Shown here in pieces: positions 8,617-19,328 of a stretch of DNA of 64,000 nt; position 1 is the first letter of the stretch; each line of letters starts with the position of its first letter. Made by a program: the position numbers and the translations under genes. This DNA is from Herbaspirillum sp. RV1423 (GTDB taxonomy: Bacteria > Pseudomonadota > Gammaproteobacteria > Burkholderiales > Burkholderiaceae_D), in the NCBI RefSeq assembly GCF_000577615.1, contig NZ_CBXX010000002.1:1-64000 (forward strand), read 5' to 3'. Below the pieces are notes generated by a model. It was not told the DNA's origin and did no database searches. It was given only the letters and a program-made list of their open reading frames with translations.

Positions 8617-9102
8617 ATGCGCAAAGTATGGTGTCTGGCTGCGGCGGTTTTCATTGTGTCGGCGTCTGTCGTATCGTTAGCCAAAGCGCAGGAGCTTGGC
8701 GATGTCAGTACGGCGTTCCGCTGGCTCGGCAGGAATGACCGCATTGCCGTCGAAGCTTACGACGACCCGAAAGTCGTGGGCGTGACCTGCTATGTTTCGC
8801 GGGCGCGTACCGGTGGCGTCAAAGGCACGGTCGGTCTTGCCGAAGACAAGGCCGAGGCGTCGATCGCCTGCCGTCAGGTGGCAGCTTCAATTACCTTCAA
8901 GAGCACCGTTCCCGTGCAAGAGGATGTGTTCTCCGAACGCATGTCGATCCTGTTCAAACGTCTGCATATCGTGCGACTGGTCGATGTCAAACGCAACACC
9001 TTGGTATATTTGACCTATTCCGACAAATTGATCGACGGCAGTCCGATGAACGCGATTACCGCAGTTCCGGTTGCCGCGTCCACTCCTATCCCGGTGAAAT
9101 AA
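8617..9102 (+). CDS. creA: CreA family exported protein
   Basis: 161 residues. A Sec signal peptide (to about residue 24, ending SLAKA) is followed by ELGDVSTAFRWLGRNDRI, AVEAYDDPKVVGVTCYVSRARTGG and GLAEDKAEASIACRQV. These are diagnostic of CreA, a periplasmic protein of unknown function named from the E. coli creABCD locus. Two cysteines (in VTCYV and IACRQ) could form a disulfide. There is no creBCD here. It ends 3 nt before the amidase start, so the two are probably cotranscribed. Confidence 0.9.
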   Translation: MRKVWCLAAAVFIVSASVVSLAKAQELGDVSTAFRWLGRNDRIAVEAYDDPKVVGVTCYVSRARTGGVKGTVGLAEDKAEASIACRQVAASITFKSTVPVQEDVFSERMSILFKRLHIVRLVDVKRNTLVYLTYSDKLIDGSPMNAITAVPVAASTPIPVK

Positions 9103-9105
9103 AAC

Positions 9106-10449
9106 ATGAAGACAATCAGGGCACTCGCGGCAGAATTGCAGGCAGGACAAACCACCAGCGTCAAACTGGTCGAACAGGCGTTGGAACGCATCGCCGCGTA
9201 TCGCGGGCAGGGCGGAGCAGCCTATGTCGGCGTCAATGTCGATCGTGCGCTGGCTGCTGCGCACGCCAGCGATGCGGCGCGTGCGGCTGGCAATGTGCCG
9301 TCGCTGCTGGCCGGTTTGCCGGTATCGATCAAGGATTTGTTCGACGTGCAGGGCGAAGTCACCGCCGCTGGTTCCCGTGTATTGGCGAATGCACCGGCAG
9401 CACAGTCCGATGCGCCTGCGGTGGCGCGTTTGCGGCATGCCGGAGCTGTCCTGCTCGGCCGCACCAACATGAGCGAGTTTGCATTTTCGGGGCTTGGCCT
9501 GAATCCGCACTACGGCACGCCACGCAATCCATTGGACGTGCAGCGTGTGAGCGGCGGCTCGACTTCGGGCGGCGCGGTCAGCGTGGCGGCCGGTATGGCT
9601 GTGATGGCGCTCGGCACCGATACCGGCGGCTCGATCCGAATTCCGTCTGCGTTCTGCGGCCTGACCGGCTTCAAGCCGACGGCGCGGCGTGTGAGCCTGC
9701 AAGGCGCGGTGCCGCTGTCGACCACGCTGGATTCCGCGGGACCGTTGGCGCGCAGCGTCGATTGTTGCGCGATTGCCGACGCCATTTTGTCCGGCGCAAC
9801 GCTGGAAACGGATGCCGTGCCGTTGGCGGGCCTGCGTTTTGGCGTGACTGAGGATGTCGTGGCTGATGGCATGGACGATACGGTGCGTATGGCGTTCGAC
9901 GCGGCGTTGTCGCGTTTGCAAAGCGCGGGGGCATTGATCCAGCGGTTTGCGTTTCCTGAACTGAAAGAGTTGCCGGTGATTAATGCCGGTGGCGGTTTCA
10001 GCGCGGCGGAGTCGTGGGCCTGGCATCGCCGGTTGCTCGACGCCTCGGCGGATCAATACGACCAGCGTGTGGCGGTGCGCATTCGTCGCGGCGCGCAGCA
10101 GACTGCCGCCGACTATATCGATTTGCTGGCAGCGCGCCGGCGCATCATTGCCCAGGCGAAGCGCCGCCTGTCGGTGTTCGATGCCTGGCTGATGCCGACG
10201 GTGCCGGTTGTGCCGCCGCTGTTACAACCGTTGCAAGACAGCGACGAGACTTTCTTTGCAATCAACGGGCTGGTGTTGCGCAATCCGAGCGTGATCAATT
10301 TTCTCGACGGTTGCGCGCTCAATCTGCCTTGTCCGACCCATAACGGGTTGCCGGTCGGCATTAGCATATGCGGCCTGAACGGCGACGATGCGCGCATTCT
10401 GGCGATCAGCCGTGCGGTGGAGGCAATTTTGCCTGCACAGCAAGGCTAA
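9106..10449 (+). CDS. Amidase signature family hydrolase
   Basis: 447 residues. The amidase-signature catalytic triad is visible: Lys76 in VSIKDLF, the cis-Ser in GGSTSGGA (about residue 152) and the nucleophile Ser176 in TDTGGSIRIP. Family members hydrolyse C-N amide bonds. The substrate cannot be read from the sequence. It is not obviously GatA because no gatB or gatC lies beside it, and it is shorter than typical GatA. It directly follows creA (3 nt), suggesting cotranscription. Confidence 0.85.
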   Translation: MKTIRALAAELQAGQTTSVKLVEQALERIAAYRGQGGAAYVGVNVDRALAAAHASDAARAAGNVPSLLAGLPVSIKDLFDVQGEVTAAGSRVLANAPAAQSDAPAVARLRHAGAVLLGRTNMSEFAFSGLGLNPHYGTPRNPLDVQRVSGGSTSGGAVSVAAGMAVMALGTDTGGSIRIPSAFCGLTGFKPTARRVSLQGAVPLSTTLDSAGPLARSVDCCAIADAILSGATLETDAVPLAGLRFGVTEDVVADGMDDTVRMAFDAALSRLQSAGALIQRFAFPELKELPVINAGGGFSAAESWAWHRRLLDASADQYDQRVAVRIRRGAQQTAADYIDLLAARRRIIAQAKRRLSVFDAWLMPTVPVVPPLLQPLQDSDETFFAINGLVLRNPSVINFLDGCALNLPCPTHNGLPVGISICGLNGDDARILAISRAVEAILPAQQG

Positions 10450-10534
10450 GCGACGCCATCGGCTGATTTTGTTGGCCGAAGATCGCCGTTTTGGCGCAAG
10501 GGCATCTTTTCCGTATAAAATAGCGGACTTTAGC

Positions 10535-10589
10535 GCGGCCGGGCAGGGCAAAAAAGCGACGTTTTTCACGTTCTTGCCATCCGGGCCGC
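10535..10589 (+). promoter_or_regulatory. Long hairpin in the leader of tig
   Basis: GCGGCC-GGGCAGGGCAA and TTGCCATCCGGGCCGC can pair over about 14 bp with two imperfections. The structure ends 33 nt before the trigger factor ATG. A TATAAA-like -10 candidate lies upstream near 10514. It could be a terminator relic of the amidase gene or a translational control element; there is no T-run. Confidence 0.4.
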
Positions 10590-10622
10590 ACCACGGAATT
10601 CATTAATTTTTGGACGATTCAC

Positions 10623-11969
10623 ATGGCAACTGCAGTCGAAACTTTGAGCAAACTTGAGCGCCGCATCACCCTGACATTTCCTCTGGCCGACGTGCAGGCA
10701 GAAGTTGAAAAACGCCTGAAAGTGCGCGCCCGCACAGCGAAGGCGCCAGGCTTCCGTCCAGGCAAGGTGCCGATGAAGATGGTGGCCGCCCAGTTCGGCT
10801 ACCAGGTCGAAACCGAAGTGCTGAACGACAAGGTCGGCCGCGCATTCAACGACGTCGCCGTCGAAAACAACCTGCGCGTTGCCGGTTATCCCAAGATCGA
10901 GCCAAAGACCAGCGAAGGCGTGGCTGAAGGTTCGCTGGCGTTCGACGCAACATTTGAAGTCTATCCGGAAGTCGCAATCGGCGATCTGTCCTCGGCTGAA
11001 GTCGAGAAGACCACATCGGCCGTTTCCGACGCCGAAATCGACAAGACGCTGGATATCCTGCGCAAGCAACGCGTGCACTACCACGTCAAGGGCGAACAAG
11101 GCGCGCACGGCGACGGCGGCGAACCATCCGCACAGAGCGGCGACCGCGCCACTGTCGACTTCGTCGGCAAGATCGACGGCGTCGAATTCCAGGGCGGCAA
11201 GGCTGAGGCTTTCCCGTTCGTGCTCGGCGAAGGCCGCATGTTGCCAGAGTTCGAAGCCGCAACGATCGGGCTGAAGGTCGGCGAGTCCAAGACTTTTCCG
11301 TTGGCATTTCCTGCCGATTACCATGGCAAGGACGTGGCCGGCAAAACAGCGGAATTCACCATTACGCTGAAAAAGCTGGAATGGGCGCATCTGCCGGAAG
11401 TTGACGCGGAATTCGCCAAGTCGCTGGGCATCGAAGACGGCGACCTGACCAAGATGCGCGAAGACATCAAGCGCAACCTGGAACGTGAAGTCAACGCCCG
11501 TACCAAGGCCAAGACCAAGGACAGCGTCATGGACGCCCTGATCAAGGTCAGCGAACTGGAGGTGCCGAAGGCATTGGTCGAACAAGACATCGAGCGCCTG
11601 GTTGAAATGGCGCATCAGGACATGGCGCAGCGCGGCATGGATCCGAAGGGCATGCAATTGCCGCGCGAACTGTTCGCCGCGCAAGCCGAGCGCCGCGTTC
11701 GCCTGGGTCTGATCCTGGCGGAAGTCGTCAAGACCAACAAGCTGGAAGCCACCGAAGAACAAGTCAAGGCGCAAGTCGAAGACTTCGCGCAAAGCTATGA
11801 AGACCCGCAACAAGTCCTGAAGTATTACTTCAGCGACCGTCGCCGCCTGGCCGAAGTCGAAGCCCTTGTTTTGGAAGAAAACGTCGTCAACTACGTGCTG
11901 GGTAAATCCAAGGTTTCCGAGAAATCGGTCGCGTTTGACGCCTTGATGGGCAACCAGCCGCAAGCGTAA
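10623..11969 (+). CDS. tig: Trigger factor (ribosome-associated chaperone and PPIase)
   Basis: 448 residues. The ribosome-binding signature GFRPGK is at residues 43-48. An FKBP-like PPIase domain lies in the middle (from [17 protein letters not shown] to FTITLKKLE, about residues 175-262). A long helical C-terminal domain forms the chaperone arms. It binds nascent chains at the ribosome exit. A glycine-rich stretch ([15 protein letters not shown]) precedes the PPIase domain. It is first in the tig-clpP-clpX-lon block, an order conserved across proteobacteria. Confidence 0.97.
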   Translation: MATAVETLSKLERRITLTFPLADVQAEVEKRLKVRARTAKAPGFRPGKVPMKMVAAQFGYQVETEVLNDKVGRAFNDVAVENNLRVAGYPKIEPKTSEGVAEGSLAFDATFEVYPEVAIGDLSSAEVEKTTSAVSDAEIDKTLDILRKQRVHYHVKGEQGAHGDGGEPSAQSGDRATVDFVGKIDGVEFQGGKAEAFPFVLGEGRMLPEFEAATIGLKVGESKTFPLAFPADYHGKDVAGKTAEFTITLKKLEWAHLPEVDAEFAKSLGIEDGDLTKMREDIKRNLEREVNARTKAKTKDSVMDALIKVSELEVPKALVEQDIERLVEMAHQDMAQRGMDPKGMQLPRELFAAQAERRVRLGLILAEVVKTNKLEATEEQVKAQVEDFAQSYEDPQQVLKYYFSDRRRLAEVEALVLEENVVNYVLGKSKVSEKSVAFDALMGNQPQA

Positions 11970-12021
11970 TCCGACCTTCTCGGGTAACATGAGAGAAGAC
12001 TTCGACGCATAAGGAATGCAC

Positions 12022-12648
12022 ATGACAGGTTTGATTAGGCAGTCCGCACTGGACACAGAAATGCTCGGCATGGTGCCGATGGTGATCGAGCAAAGCGGTC
12101 GCGGCGAGCGTGCGTATGATATTTATTCGCGTTTGCTGAAAGAGCGCATCATTTTCCTGGTCGGCCCGGTCAATGATGCGACCGCCAACCTGGTAGTGGC
12201 GCAGTTGCTGTTCCTGGAAAGCGAAAATCCGGACAAGGATATTTCGCTGTACATCAACTCCCCGGGCGGCTCGGTCTCGGCCGGCATGGCGATTTTCGAC
12301 ACGATGCAATTCATCAAGCCGGACGTTTCCACACTGTGCACCGGCCTGGCGGCGTCGATGGGCGCTTTCCTGCTGGCCGCCGGCGCCAAGGGCAAGCGGT
12401 TTTCGCTGCCGAACTCGCGCATCATGATTCACCAGCCTCTGGGCGGTGCGCAGGGGCAGGCGTCGGACATCGAAATTCAGGCGCGTGAAATCCTGTATCT
12501 GCGTGAGCGCCTGAATGCCATCCTCGCTGAAAAGACCGGTCGCACGATCGATCAGATCAGCAAGGACACCGATCGCGACAACTTCATGTCGGCAGAAGCC
12601 GCTGCTGAATACGGCCTGATCGATCAGGTATTACAGAAACGCGCGTGA
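12022..12648 (+). CDS. clpP: ClpP, proteolytic subunit of the ATP-dependent Clp protease
   Basis: 208 residues counted from the methionine at 12022; a second in-frame ATG at 12016 adds MH. The serine-protease triad is Ser112 (GLAASMGAF), His137 (MIHQP) and Asp186 (KDTDRDNFM), spaced as in E. coli ClpP. The substrate-binding strand [14 protein letters not shown] is intact. It forms the tetradecameric chamber fed by ClpX, encoded 284 nt downstream. N-terminal residues before MVPMVIEQ correspond to the propeptide region. Confidence 0.97.
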   Translation: MTGLIRQSALDTEMLGMVPMVIEQSGRGERAYDIYSRLLKERIIFLVGPVNDATANLVVAQLLFLESENPDKDISLYINSPGGSVSAGMAIFDTMQFIKPDVSTLCTGLAASMGAFLLAAGAKGKRFSLPNSRIMIHQPLGGAQGQASDIEIQAREILYLRERLNAILAEKTGRTIDQISKDTDRDNFMSAEAAAEYGLIDQVLQKRA

Positions 12649-12703
12649 TCCGCGTAATTCTTGGTTGCAGTGTATTTTGCGTGTGAATCGCTGTATCTCC
12701 AGC

Positions 12704-12738
12704 AAATGCCCGGACTTCGGTTCGGGCATTTTCTTTTT
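12704..12738 (+). terminator. Rho-independent terminator after clpP
   Basis: Stem AAATGCCCG / CGGGCATTT with a TTCG-containing loop, then TTTTCTTTTT. It implies that clpX has its own promoter in the AT-rich gap before 12932. Confidence 0.8.
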
Positions 12739-12931
12739 GCACTGCGTCAACGCAGGAGCGAGTCAATGCAGTGATCAGGGCCGGATTTCCGCCTTATTGC
12801 TTTTTTTGTCTGCGATCCTATATGAGATAGTCTAGGGGCTGGTTTTCACCGGCTTCCAAATATGTCGATTTCGTGACGAATCATGAAATCGCAGGTATGA
12901 TCAAGCCGTACTCTATTCACATTTGCCCTAT

Positions 12932-14197
12932 ATGTCCGAGAAAAAATCTTCCAGCGGCGAAAAGCTGCTTTATTGCTCGTTTTGCGGCAAAAGTCAGCAT
13001 GAAGTCAAGAAACTGATCGCAGGTCCGTCGGTATTCATCTGCGACGAATGCATCGATTTGTGCAATGACATCATTCGCGATGAAGCTTCCAGCGTTGAGT
13101 CGGTCGCAGGCGCCAAGTCCGACCTGCCGACGCCGCAAGAGATTTCCGAACTGCTCGACCAGTACGTGATCGGCCAGTCGACCGCCAAGCGCATCCTGTC
13201 GGTTGCCGTGTACAACCACTACAAGCGCCTGAAGCATCTCGGCAAGAAGGACGACGTCGAACTGGCCAAGAGCAACATCCTGCTGGTCGGTCCGACCGGT
13301 TCGGGCAAGACCTTGCTGGCCCAGACTCTGGCGCGCATGTTGAACGTGCCGTTCGTGATCGCCGATGCGACGACGCTGACCGAAGCCGGCTATGTCGGCG
13401 AAGACGTCGAGAACATCATCCAGAAGCTGCTGCAGAACTGCAACTACGAAGTCGAGAAGGCGCAGAAGGGCATCGTCTATATCGATGAAATCGACAAGAT
13501 CTCGCGCAAATCCGACAATCCGTCGATCACCCGCGACGTTTCCGGCGAAGGCGTGCAGCAGGCGCTGCTGAAACTGATCGAAGGCACCATGGCGTCGGTG
13601 CCTCCACAAGGCGGCCGCAAGCATCCCAACCAGGATTTCGTGCAGATCGACACGACCAACATCATGTTCATTTGCGGCGGCGCCTTCGACGGCCTGGCGA
13701 AGATCATTTCCGAGCGTTCCGAAAAGAGCGGCATCGGTTTTGGCGCCAACGTTAAGAGCCCGTCGCAAAAGACCGCCAGCGAAGTGCTGCTGCGCGCCGA
13801 GCCGGACGATCTGGTCAAATTCGGCCTGATTCCTGAACTGGTCGGCCGTCTGCCGGTGATTGCAACGCTCAATGAGTTGAATGAAGAAGCGCTGATCCAG
13901 ATCCTGCTGGAGCCGAAGAACGCGTTGATCAAGCAATATTCCAAGCTGTTGCAAATGGAAGGCGCCGAACTGGAAATCCGTCCCGCCGCGCTGCAGGCGA
14001 TCGCCAAGAAGGCGCTGGCGCGCAAGACCGGTGCGCGCGGCTTGCGCTCCATCCTTGAACACGCCTTGTTGGACGTGATGTACGAACTGCCGAGCCAGCA
14101 AAACGTCGCCAAGGTAGTGATCGACGAAAACACCATTACCAATGGTGCCAAGCCTTTGCTGATCTACCACGAACAGCCCAAGGTTTCGGGCGCTTGA
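12932..14197 (+). CDS. clpX: ClpX, ATPase/unfoldase subunit of the Clp protease
   Basis: About 421 residues. The N-terminal zinc-binding domain has CSFCGKSQ and CDECIDLC. The AAA+ domain has Walker A GPTGSGKT, Walker [11 protein letters not shown] and pore-loop region [10 protein letters not shown]. The C-terminal sensor-2 segment is [15 protein letters not shown]. ClpX recognises substrates (including SsrA-tagged chains) and feeds them to ClpP. The ATG at 12932 ([15 protein letters not shown]) is preferred over the TTG at 12923. Confidence 0.97.
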   Translation: MSEKKSSSGEKLLYCSFCGKSQHEVKKLIAGPSVFICDECIDLCNDIIRDEASSVESVAGAKSDLPTPQEISELLDQYVIGQSTAKRILSVAVYNHYKRLKHLGKKDDVELAKSNILLVGPTGSGKTLLAQTLARMLNVPFVIADATTLTEAGYVGEDVENIIQKLLQNCNYEVEKAQKGIVYIDEIDKISRKSDNPSITRDVSGEGVQQALLKLIEGTMASVPPQGGRKHPNQDFVQIDTTNIMFICGGAFDGLAKIISERSEKSGIGFGANVKSPSQKTASEVLLRAEPDDLVKFGLIPELVGRLPVIATLNELNEEALIQILLEPKNALIKQYSKLLQMEGAELEIRPAALQAIAKKALARKTGARGLRSILEHALLDVMYELPSQQNVAKVVIDENTITNGAKPLLIYHEQPKVSGA

Positions 14198-14206
14198 ACG
14201 GCCGTA

Positions 14207-14242
14207 GAATACATCCGGCGGCAAAGCACGCCGGATGTATTC
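14207..14242. repeat. Perfect 14-bp inverted repeat downstream of clpX
   Basis: GAATACATCCGGCG and its exact complement CGCCGGATGTATTC are separated by an 8-nt loop, 9 nt past the clpX stop. There is no T-run on either side, so it is not a classical terminator; a separate T-tailed hairpin follows at 14297. Confidence 0.85.
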
Positions 14243-14296
14243 ATCAAGACTAAAAGCGGTACAATAAACTGCGGACATCACTCCGGCTTCCATCGT

Positions 14297-14333
14297 AAAG
14301 CCACCCGAGGGCGACTTCGTGTGTGGCTTTTTT
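14297..14333 (+). terminator. Rho-independent terminator between clpX and lon
   Basis: AAAGCCAC / GTGGCTTT stem with an 18-nt loop and a T-run. The remaining 158 nt to the lon ATG are AT-rich and should carry the lon promoter; no clear heat-shock promoter was recognised. Confidence 0.75.
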
Positions 14334-14491
14334 ATTTGCTTTTTGTTAGGTTTTTGCCGCACCCTTGTCTTTTTGTTAACGTGGTTTTAACCTTGTTTCA
14401 ACGAAAAGTTGTCGTGTTTTATTTCAATCTGGGCTTGTGTTTTAACAGCTCGCGCCAACATCACTAACAGTAACTTTTGATAAGGCTCGCC

Positions 14492-16897
<2,406 letters not shown>

Positions 16898-16941
16898 TGT
16901 CATTCAGTCCTGTGTTTTTACGATGCAGGATATGAAGTACG

Positions 16942-16970
16942 AAAAAAGCGCTCTTCGGAGCGCTTTTTTT
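16942..16970 (+). terminator. Rho-independent terminator after lon
   Basis: GAGCGC / GCGCTC stem capped by a TTCG tetraloop, with an A-run before and T-run after. Confidence 0.92.
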
Positions 16971-17062
16971 ATCTCTTTTTAGATCGTTATTGAAAAGTAA
17001 AACGTTTTACGTTGTTGCAAAGGGTCCTCTTTCCATCGCAGGAGTGTGCGCCGGTAAACCGC

Positions 17063-17091
17063 TTGACACAAGGATTTGCGGCTTGTTTAAT
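17063..17091 (+). promoter_or_regulatory. Candidate sigma-70 promoter of hupB
   Basis: TTGACA (17063-17068), 17-nt spacer, TTTAAT (17086-17091), about 110 nt before the hupB start codon. The 16898-17202 gap otherwise holds only the lon terminator. Confidence 0.6.
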
Positions 17092-17202
17092 ACGTTCTGC
17101 AGAATTTTCTGCATCGCGCGTGATGCGTGCCGGGCCTCATCGACCGGGGGCGGCGCCGTCGCGAAATTCAAACTTGTTCCATCTTTGTCTAAAGGGGCGT
17201 AA

Positions 17203-17475
17203 GTGAATAAAACCGAATTGATCGATCACATTGCCGAATCGGCCGATATCTCGAAAGCAGCATCGGCGCGTGCGCTGGAAGCTGTCATCGGCGCAGTGAA
17301 AACGACATTGAAGAAAAACGGCTCCGTTACCCTGGTTGGTTTCGGTACATTTTCCGTCGGCAAGCGTGCAGCGCGCACGGGCCGCAATCCGCGCACCGGG
17401 GCGGCGATTAAAATCAAGGCAGCGAAAGTGCCCAAATTTAAACCTGGCAAAGCTTTAAAAGATGCGCTAAACTAG
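17203..17475 (+). CDS. hupB: HU-beta nucleoid protein
   Basis: 90 residues, full length for HU. It starts with GTG ([20 protein letters not shown]) after an AAAGGGG ribosome binding site. The DNA-binding signature [20 protein letters not shown] and the beta-arm with [13 protein letters not shown] are intact. HU bends and compacts DNA and can act as a host factor in site-specific recombination. Its position after lon is conserved. The two tRNA genes downstream may be partly read through from here, as no terminator separates them. Confidence 0.96.
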   Translation: MNKTELIDHIAESADISKAASARALEAVIGAVKTTLKKNGSVTLVGFGTFSVGKRAARTGRNPRTGAAIKIKAAKVPKFKPGKALKDALN

Positions 17476-17525
17476 CGGTCTTTCGTCGTTGACAGACGAC
17501 AAATGACTGTTTGGGCTCAAGGTGC

Positions 17526-17601
17526 GGGTGCTTAGCTCAGTTGGTAGAGCAGCGCCCTTACAAGGCGCGGGTCGGGAGTTCGAGCCTCTCAGCACCCACC
17601 A
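17526..17601 (+). tRNA. tRNA-Val (TAC)
   Basis: A 76-nt tRNA, acceptor GGGTGCT / AGCACCC, anticodon TAC in loop CTTACAA, CCA encoded. It lies 50 nt after hupB. Confidence 0.96.
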
Positions 17602-17626
17602 GATCTCGATAGTCAGCAACGATTTA

Positions 17627-17703
17627 GGAGTGGTAGTTCAGTTGGTTAGAATACCGGCCTGTCACGCCGGGGGTCGCGGGTTCGAGCCCCGTCCGCTCCG
17701 CCA
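17627..17703 (+). tRNA. tRNA-Asp (GTC), integration site of the mobile element
   Basis: A 77-nt tRNA, anticodon GTC in loop CTGTCAC, T arm with GGTTCGAGCC, CCA encoded. Acceptor 5' strand GGAGTGG pairs with CCGCTCC, leaving a U5:G68 wobble. The last 19 nt recur at 21263-21281 with A in place of that G (CCACTCC), which would restore full Watson-Crick pairing. The present 3' end was therefore probably donated by the integrated element. Confidence 0.96.
17685..17703 (+). repeat. Left attachment site (attL core)
   Basis: AGCCCCGTCCGCTCCGCCA, the 3' end of tRNA-Asp including CCA. It matches 21263-21281 at 18 of 19 positions. Confidence 0.85.
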
Positions 17704-17711
17704 ATATCATT

Positions 17712-17745
17712 AAAGCCTTATAGCTCATAGAGTTATAAGGCTTTT
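17712..17745 (+). terminator. Hairpin terminator just inside the element, after tRNA-Asp
   Basis: AAAGCCTTATA pairs perfectly with TATAAGGCTTT across an 11-nt loop, ending in TTTT. The element brings its own terminator for the interrupted tRNA operon; the host copy remains at 21291-21313. Confidence 0.7.
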
Positions 17746-17758
17746 CTCATTCTGGGCT

Positions 17759-17780
17759 GGTAGCAATTTTGGTAGCAAAT
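17759..17780 (+). repeat. Tandem GGTAGCAA motifs, candidate integrase arm sites (left)
   Basis: GGTAGCAATTTT directly followed by GGTAGCAAAT. The same motif recurs near the right end at 21183-21197. Subterminal position at both ends suggests integrase arm-type binding sites. Confidence 0.5.
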
Positions 17781-17786
17781 CCAAAA

Positions 17787-19064
17787 ATGCTCAAACTTCC
17801 CATCTATCTCAGAGGTTCTAGTTACTACCTGCATACTAGAATTTTTGGTAAGCAAGTCAAACGCTCACTCCATACAGCAGACCCCACACAAGCTATTATT
17901 AGAGCTTCTAAGCTATTAGAAGAGGTTCAGATGGCAATTGATTTGTCTAAGGTCAGAAAATTCGAAATAGACCTTTCTAGGGGGATTGCTAAGGCAGATG
18001 GTCCTGAGGATCATGCTCGTATGATGGAAGCCTTATCTTTACTCACAAAAAGTCAAAAACAACATCAACAGCAACCCCACTCTTTAGGAGTTTCTGCCCC
18101 AGTGGGGCATGCTGCTACGCAGTCAGGACTGACGTTGATGGAGTTACTGGATAAGTTTAATTTATTAAAAAAACTTCGTCCTGCTACTGTGTTGGCACAT
18201 CGAAATACCGTTAACGAATTTTCCAACTTTTTCCAGAAAAAATGTTTTATCACTGAAATTTTGGTGAGTGACATTACACGTTATCAAGAATTTTTAGCCA
18301 CCAAAGGAAATGTTCCCAGAACCATTGATGGGAAAGTTGGTTACATCAAATCATTATTAAACTTTGCGATCAAGCAGGGTTATTTGTCTGGGAAAAATCC
18401 AGCAGAAAATATGACACTACTCACAAAAAAACAAAAATTAACCGAAGGTTATGGAATTTTCGAGGAACAGGAAATTCAGCAAATTTTCTCAAGTGAGTAT
18501 TTCCAAGAACAGAAAACTTCTGACCCTGATTATTATTATGTGCTGCTGCTGGCATTAGTAACTGGTTGCCGAGTAAGTGAAATTACTTCGCTAACTCGTG
18601 GTCAATTTCAGGTTAGTAATAAAGATAATTATTTGATCTCGATTAGGAATTCAAAAACAGCGGCAGGAAAAAGAGAAGTGCCAATACCTAAAATTCTGTT
18701 TACAGATTTTGGGTTGCTTCCTTTTCTTGATGAGAAAAAAGAAGCAGTTTTCAAGTATGCGCCAAGAGATGGAAAAGGGTCGGGTAATGCCGTTGGAAAA
18801 AAATTTAAACGACAGTTGGATGAGTTAAAAATCGATCGTGATAAATTAGTTTTCCATTCAATCAGAAAATTTCTTAATGATTATTTTTTGAAAAATGGAG
18901 TTGAGTATGAGCCGAGATGCCAATTTTTTGGACACGAAATTGAGGCAGTGAATGTGGCAACTTACTCGAAAAAATTTAGTCTTGATGAGTTAAGTAAGAT
19001 CACAAAACCAGCTCAAGAAAAAATTTTGGATATTGCGATGAGTAAGAAAAAAGTGGAGGAGTAA
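17787..19064 (+). CDS. int: Tyrosine-recombinase integrase of the element
   Basis: About 425 residues. The N-terminal region (LPIYLRGSSYYLHTRIFGKQVKR) resembles the DUF6538-type arm-binding module. It is followed by a SAM-like core-binding domain (about residues 120-215) and a C-terminal catalytic domain. Catalytic residues are readable: first Arg in TGCRVSEITSL, HSIRK (His and second Arg), GHE, and the nucleophile Tyr in ATYSKKFSLDEL. It would recombine attP on the circular element with the tRNA-Asp 3' end. The start is uncertain: ATG at 17787 or in-frame TTG at 17769, and neither has a strong ribosome binding site. Codon use is AT-rich, unlike the host genes. Confidence 0.9.
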   Translation: MLKLPIYLRGSSYYLHTRIFGKQVKRSLHTADPTQAIIRASKLLEEVQMAIDLSKVRKFEIDLSRGIAKADGPEDHARMMEALSLLTKSQKQHQQQPHSLGVSAPVGHAATQSGLTLMELLDKFNLLKKLRPATVLAHRNTVNEFSNFFQKKCFITEILVSDITRYQEFLATKGNVPRTIDGKVGYIKSLLNFAIKQGYLSGKNPAENMTLLTKKQKLTEGYGIFEEQEIQQIFSSEYFQEQKTSDPDYYYVLLLALVTGCRVSEITSLTRGQFQVSNKDNYLISIRNSKTAAGKREVPIPKILFTDFGLLPFLDEKKEAVFKYAPRDGKGSGNAVGKKFKRQLDELKIDRDKLVFHSIRKFLNDYFLKNGVEYEPRCQFFGHEIEAVNVATYSKKFSLDELSKITKPAQEKILDIAMSKKKVEE

Positions 19065-19093
19065 CGCATAATTTTCTAAACCGCATAAAAAAT

Positions 19094-19122
19094 AATCCTG
19101 CCATCGAGCAGGATTTTTTTTT
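19094..19122 (+). terminator. Terminator after the integrase gene
   Basis: AATCCTGC / GCAGGATT stem, 6-nt loop, then a run of T. It isolates the integrase from the mobilization gene. Confidence 0.9.
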
Positions 19123-19138
19123 GTGTGGGACAGGATTT

Positions 19139-19262
19139 TTAAGGATGTAATCCTTAAAGGTGTGGCTGTTGATTTTTTCTTTAGGGTCAAGGGAGTATCC
19201 CTTGCTCACGCAACCCCATAGGGGTTGGTATAGTGAGTGATGCCAACCCGAGGGATGGCATC
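19139..19262 (+). promoter_or_regulatory. Cluster of inverted repeats, candidate oriT
   Basis: Four short palindromes lie in 124 nt directly upstream of the relaxase gene: TTAAGGAT/ATCCTTAA (19139-19157), AAGGGA/TCCCTT (19189-19203), AACCCC/GGGGTT (19212-19226) and GATGCCA/TGGCATC (19239-19262). MobV relaxases act on an oriT with inverted repeats located just upstream of their own gene, so this is the likely transfer origin. The nick site is not assigned. Confidence 0.5.
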
Positions 19263-19290
19263 TTGACTAGCACCAAAAAACTGCTAAATT
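19263..19290 (+). promoter_or_regulatory. Candidate promoter of the relaxase gene
   Basis: TTGACT (19263-19268), 16-nt spacer, TAAATT (19285-19290), 39 nt before the ATG. It abuts the last inverted repeat, so the relaxase could autoregulate. Confidence 0.4.
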
Positions 19291-19328
19291 ATTTATATGC
19301 ACATATAAAAACAATAACAGGAGGTGCT

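Noticed and set aside
8887..10056. 389-codon minus-strand open frame opposite creA and the amidase
   Set aside because: Shadow of two clearly coding genes; no recognisable domain.
14334..14491. Heat-shock (sigma-32) promoter for lon
   Set aside because: No convincing CTTGAAA-type -35 with a matching -10 could be read in the AT-rich gap.
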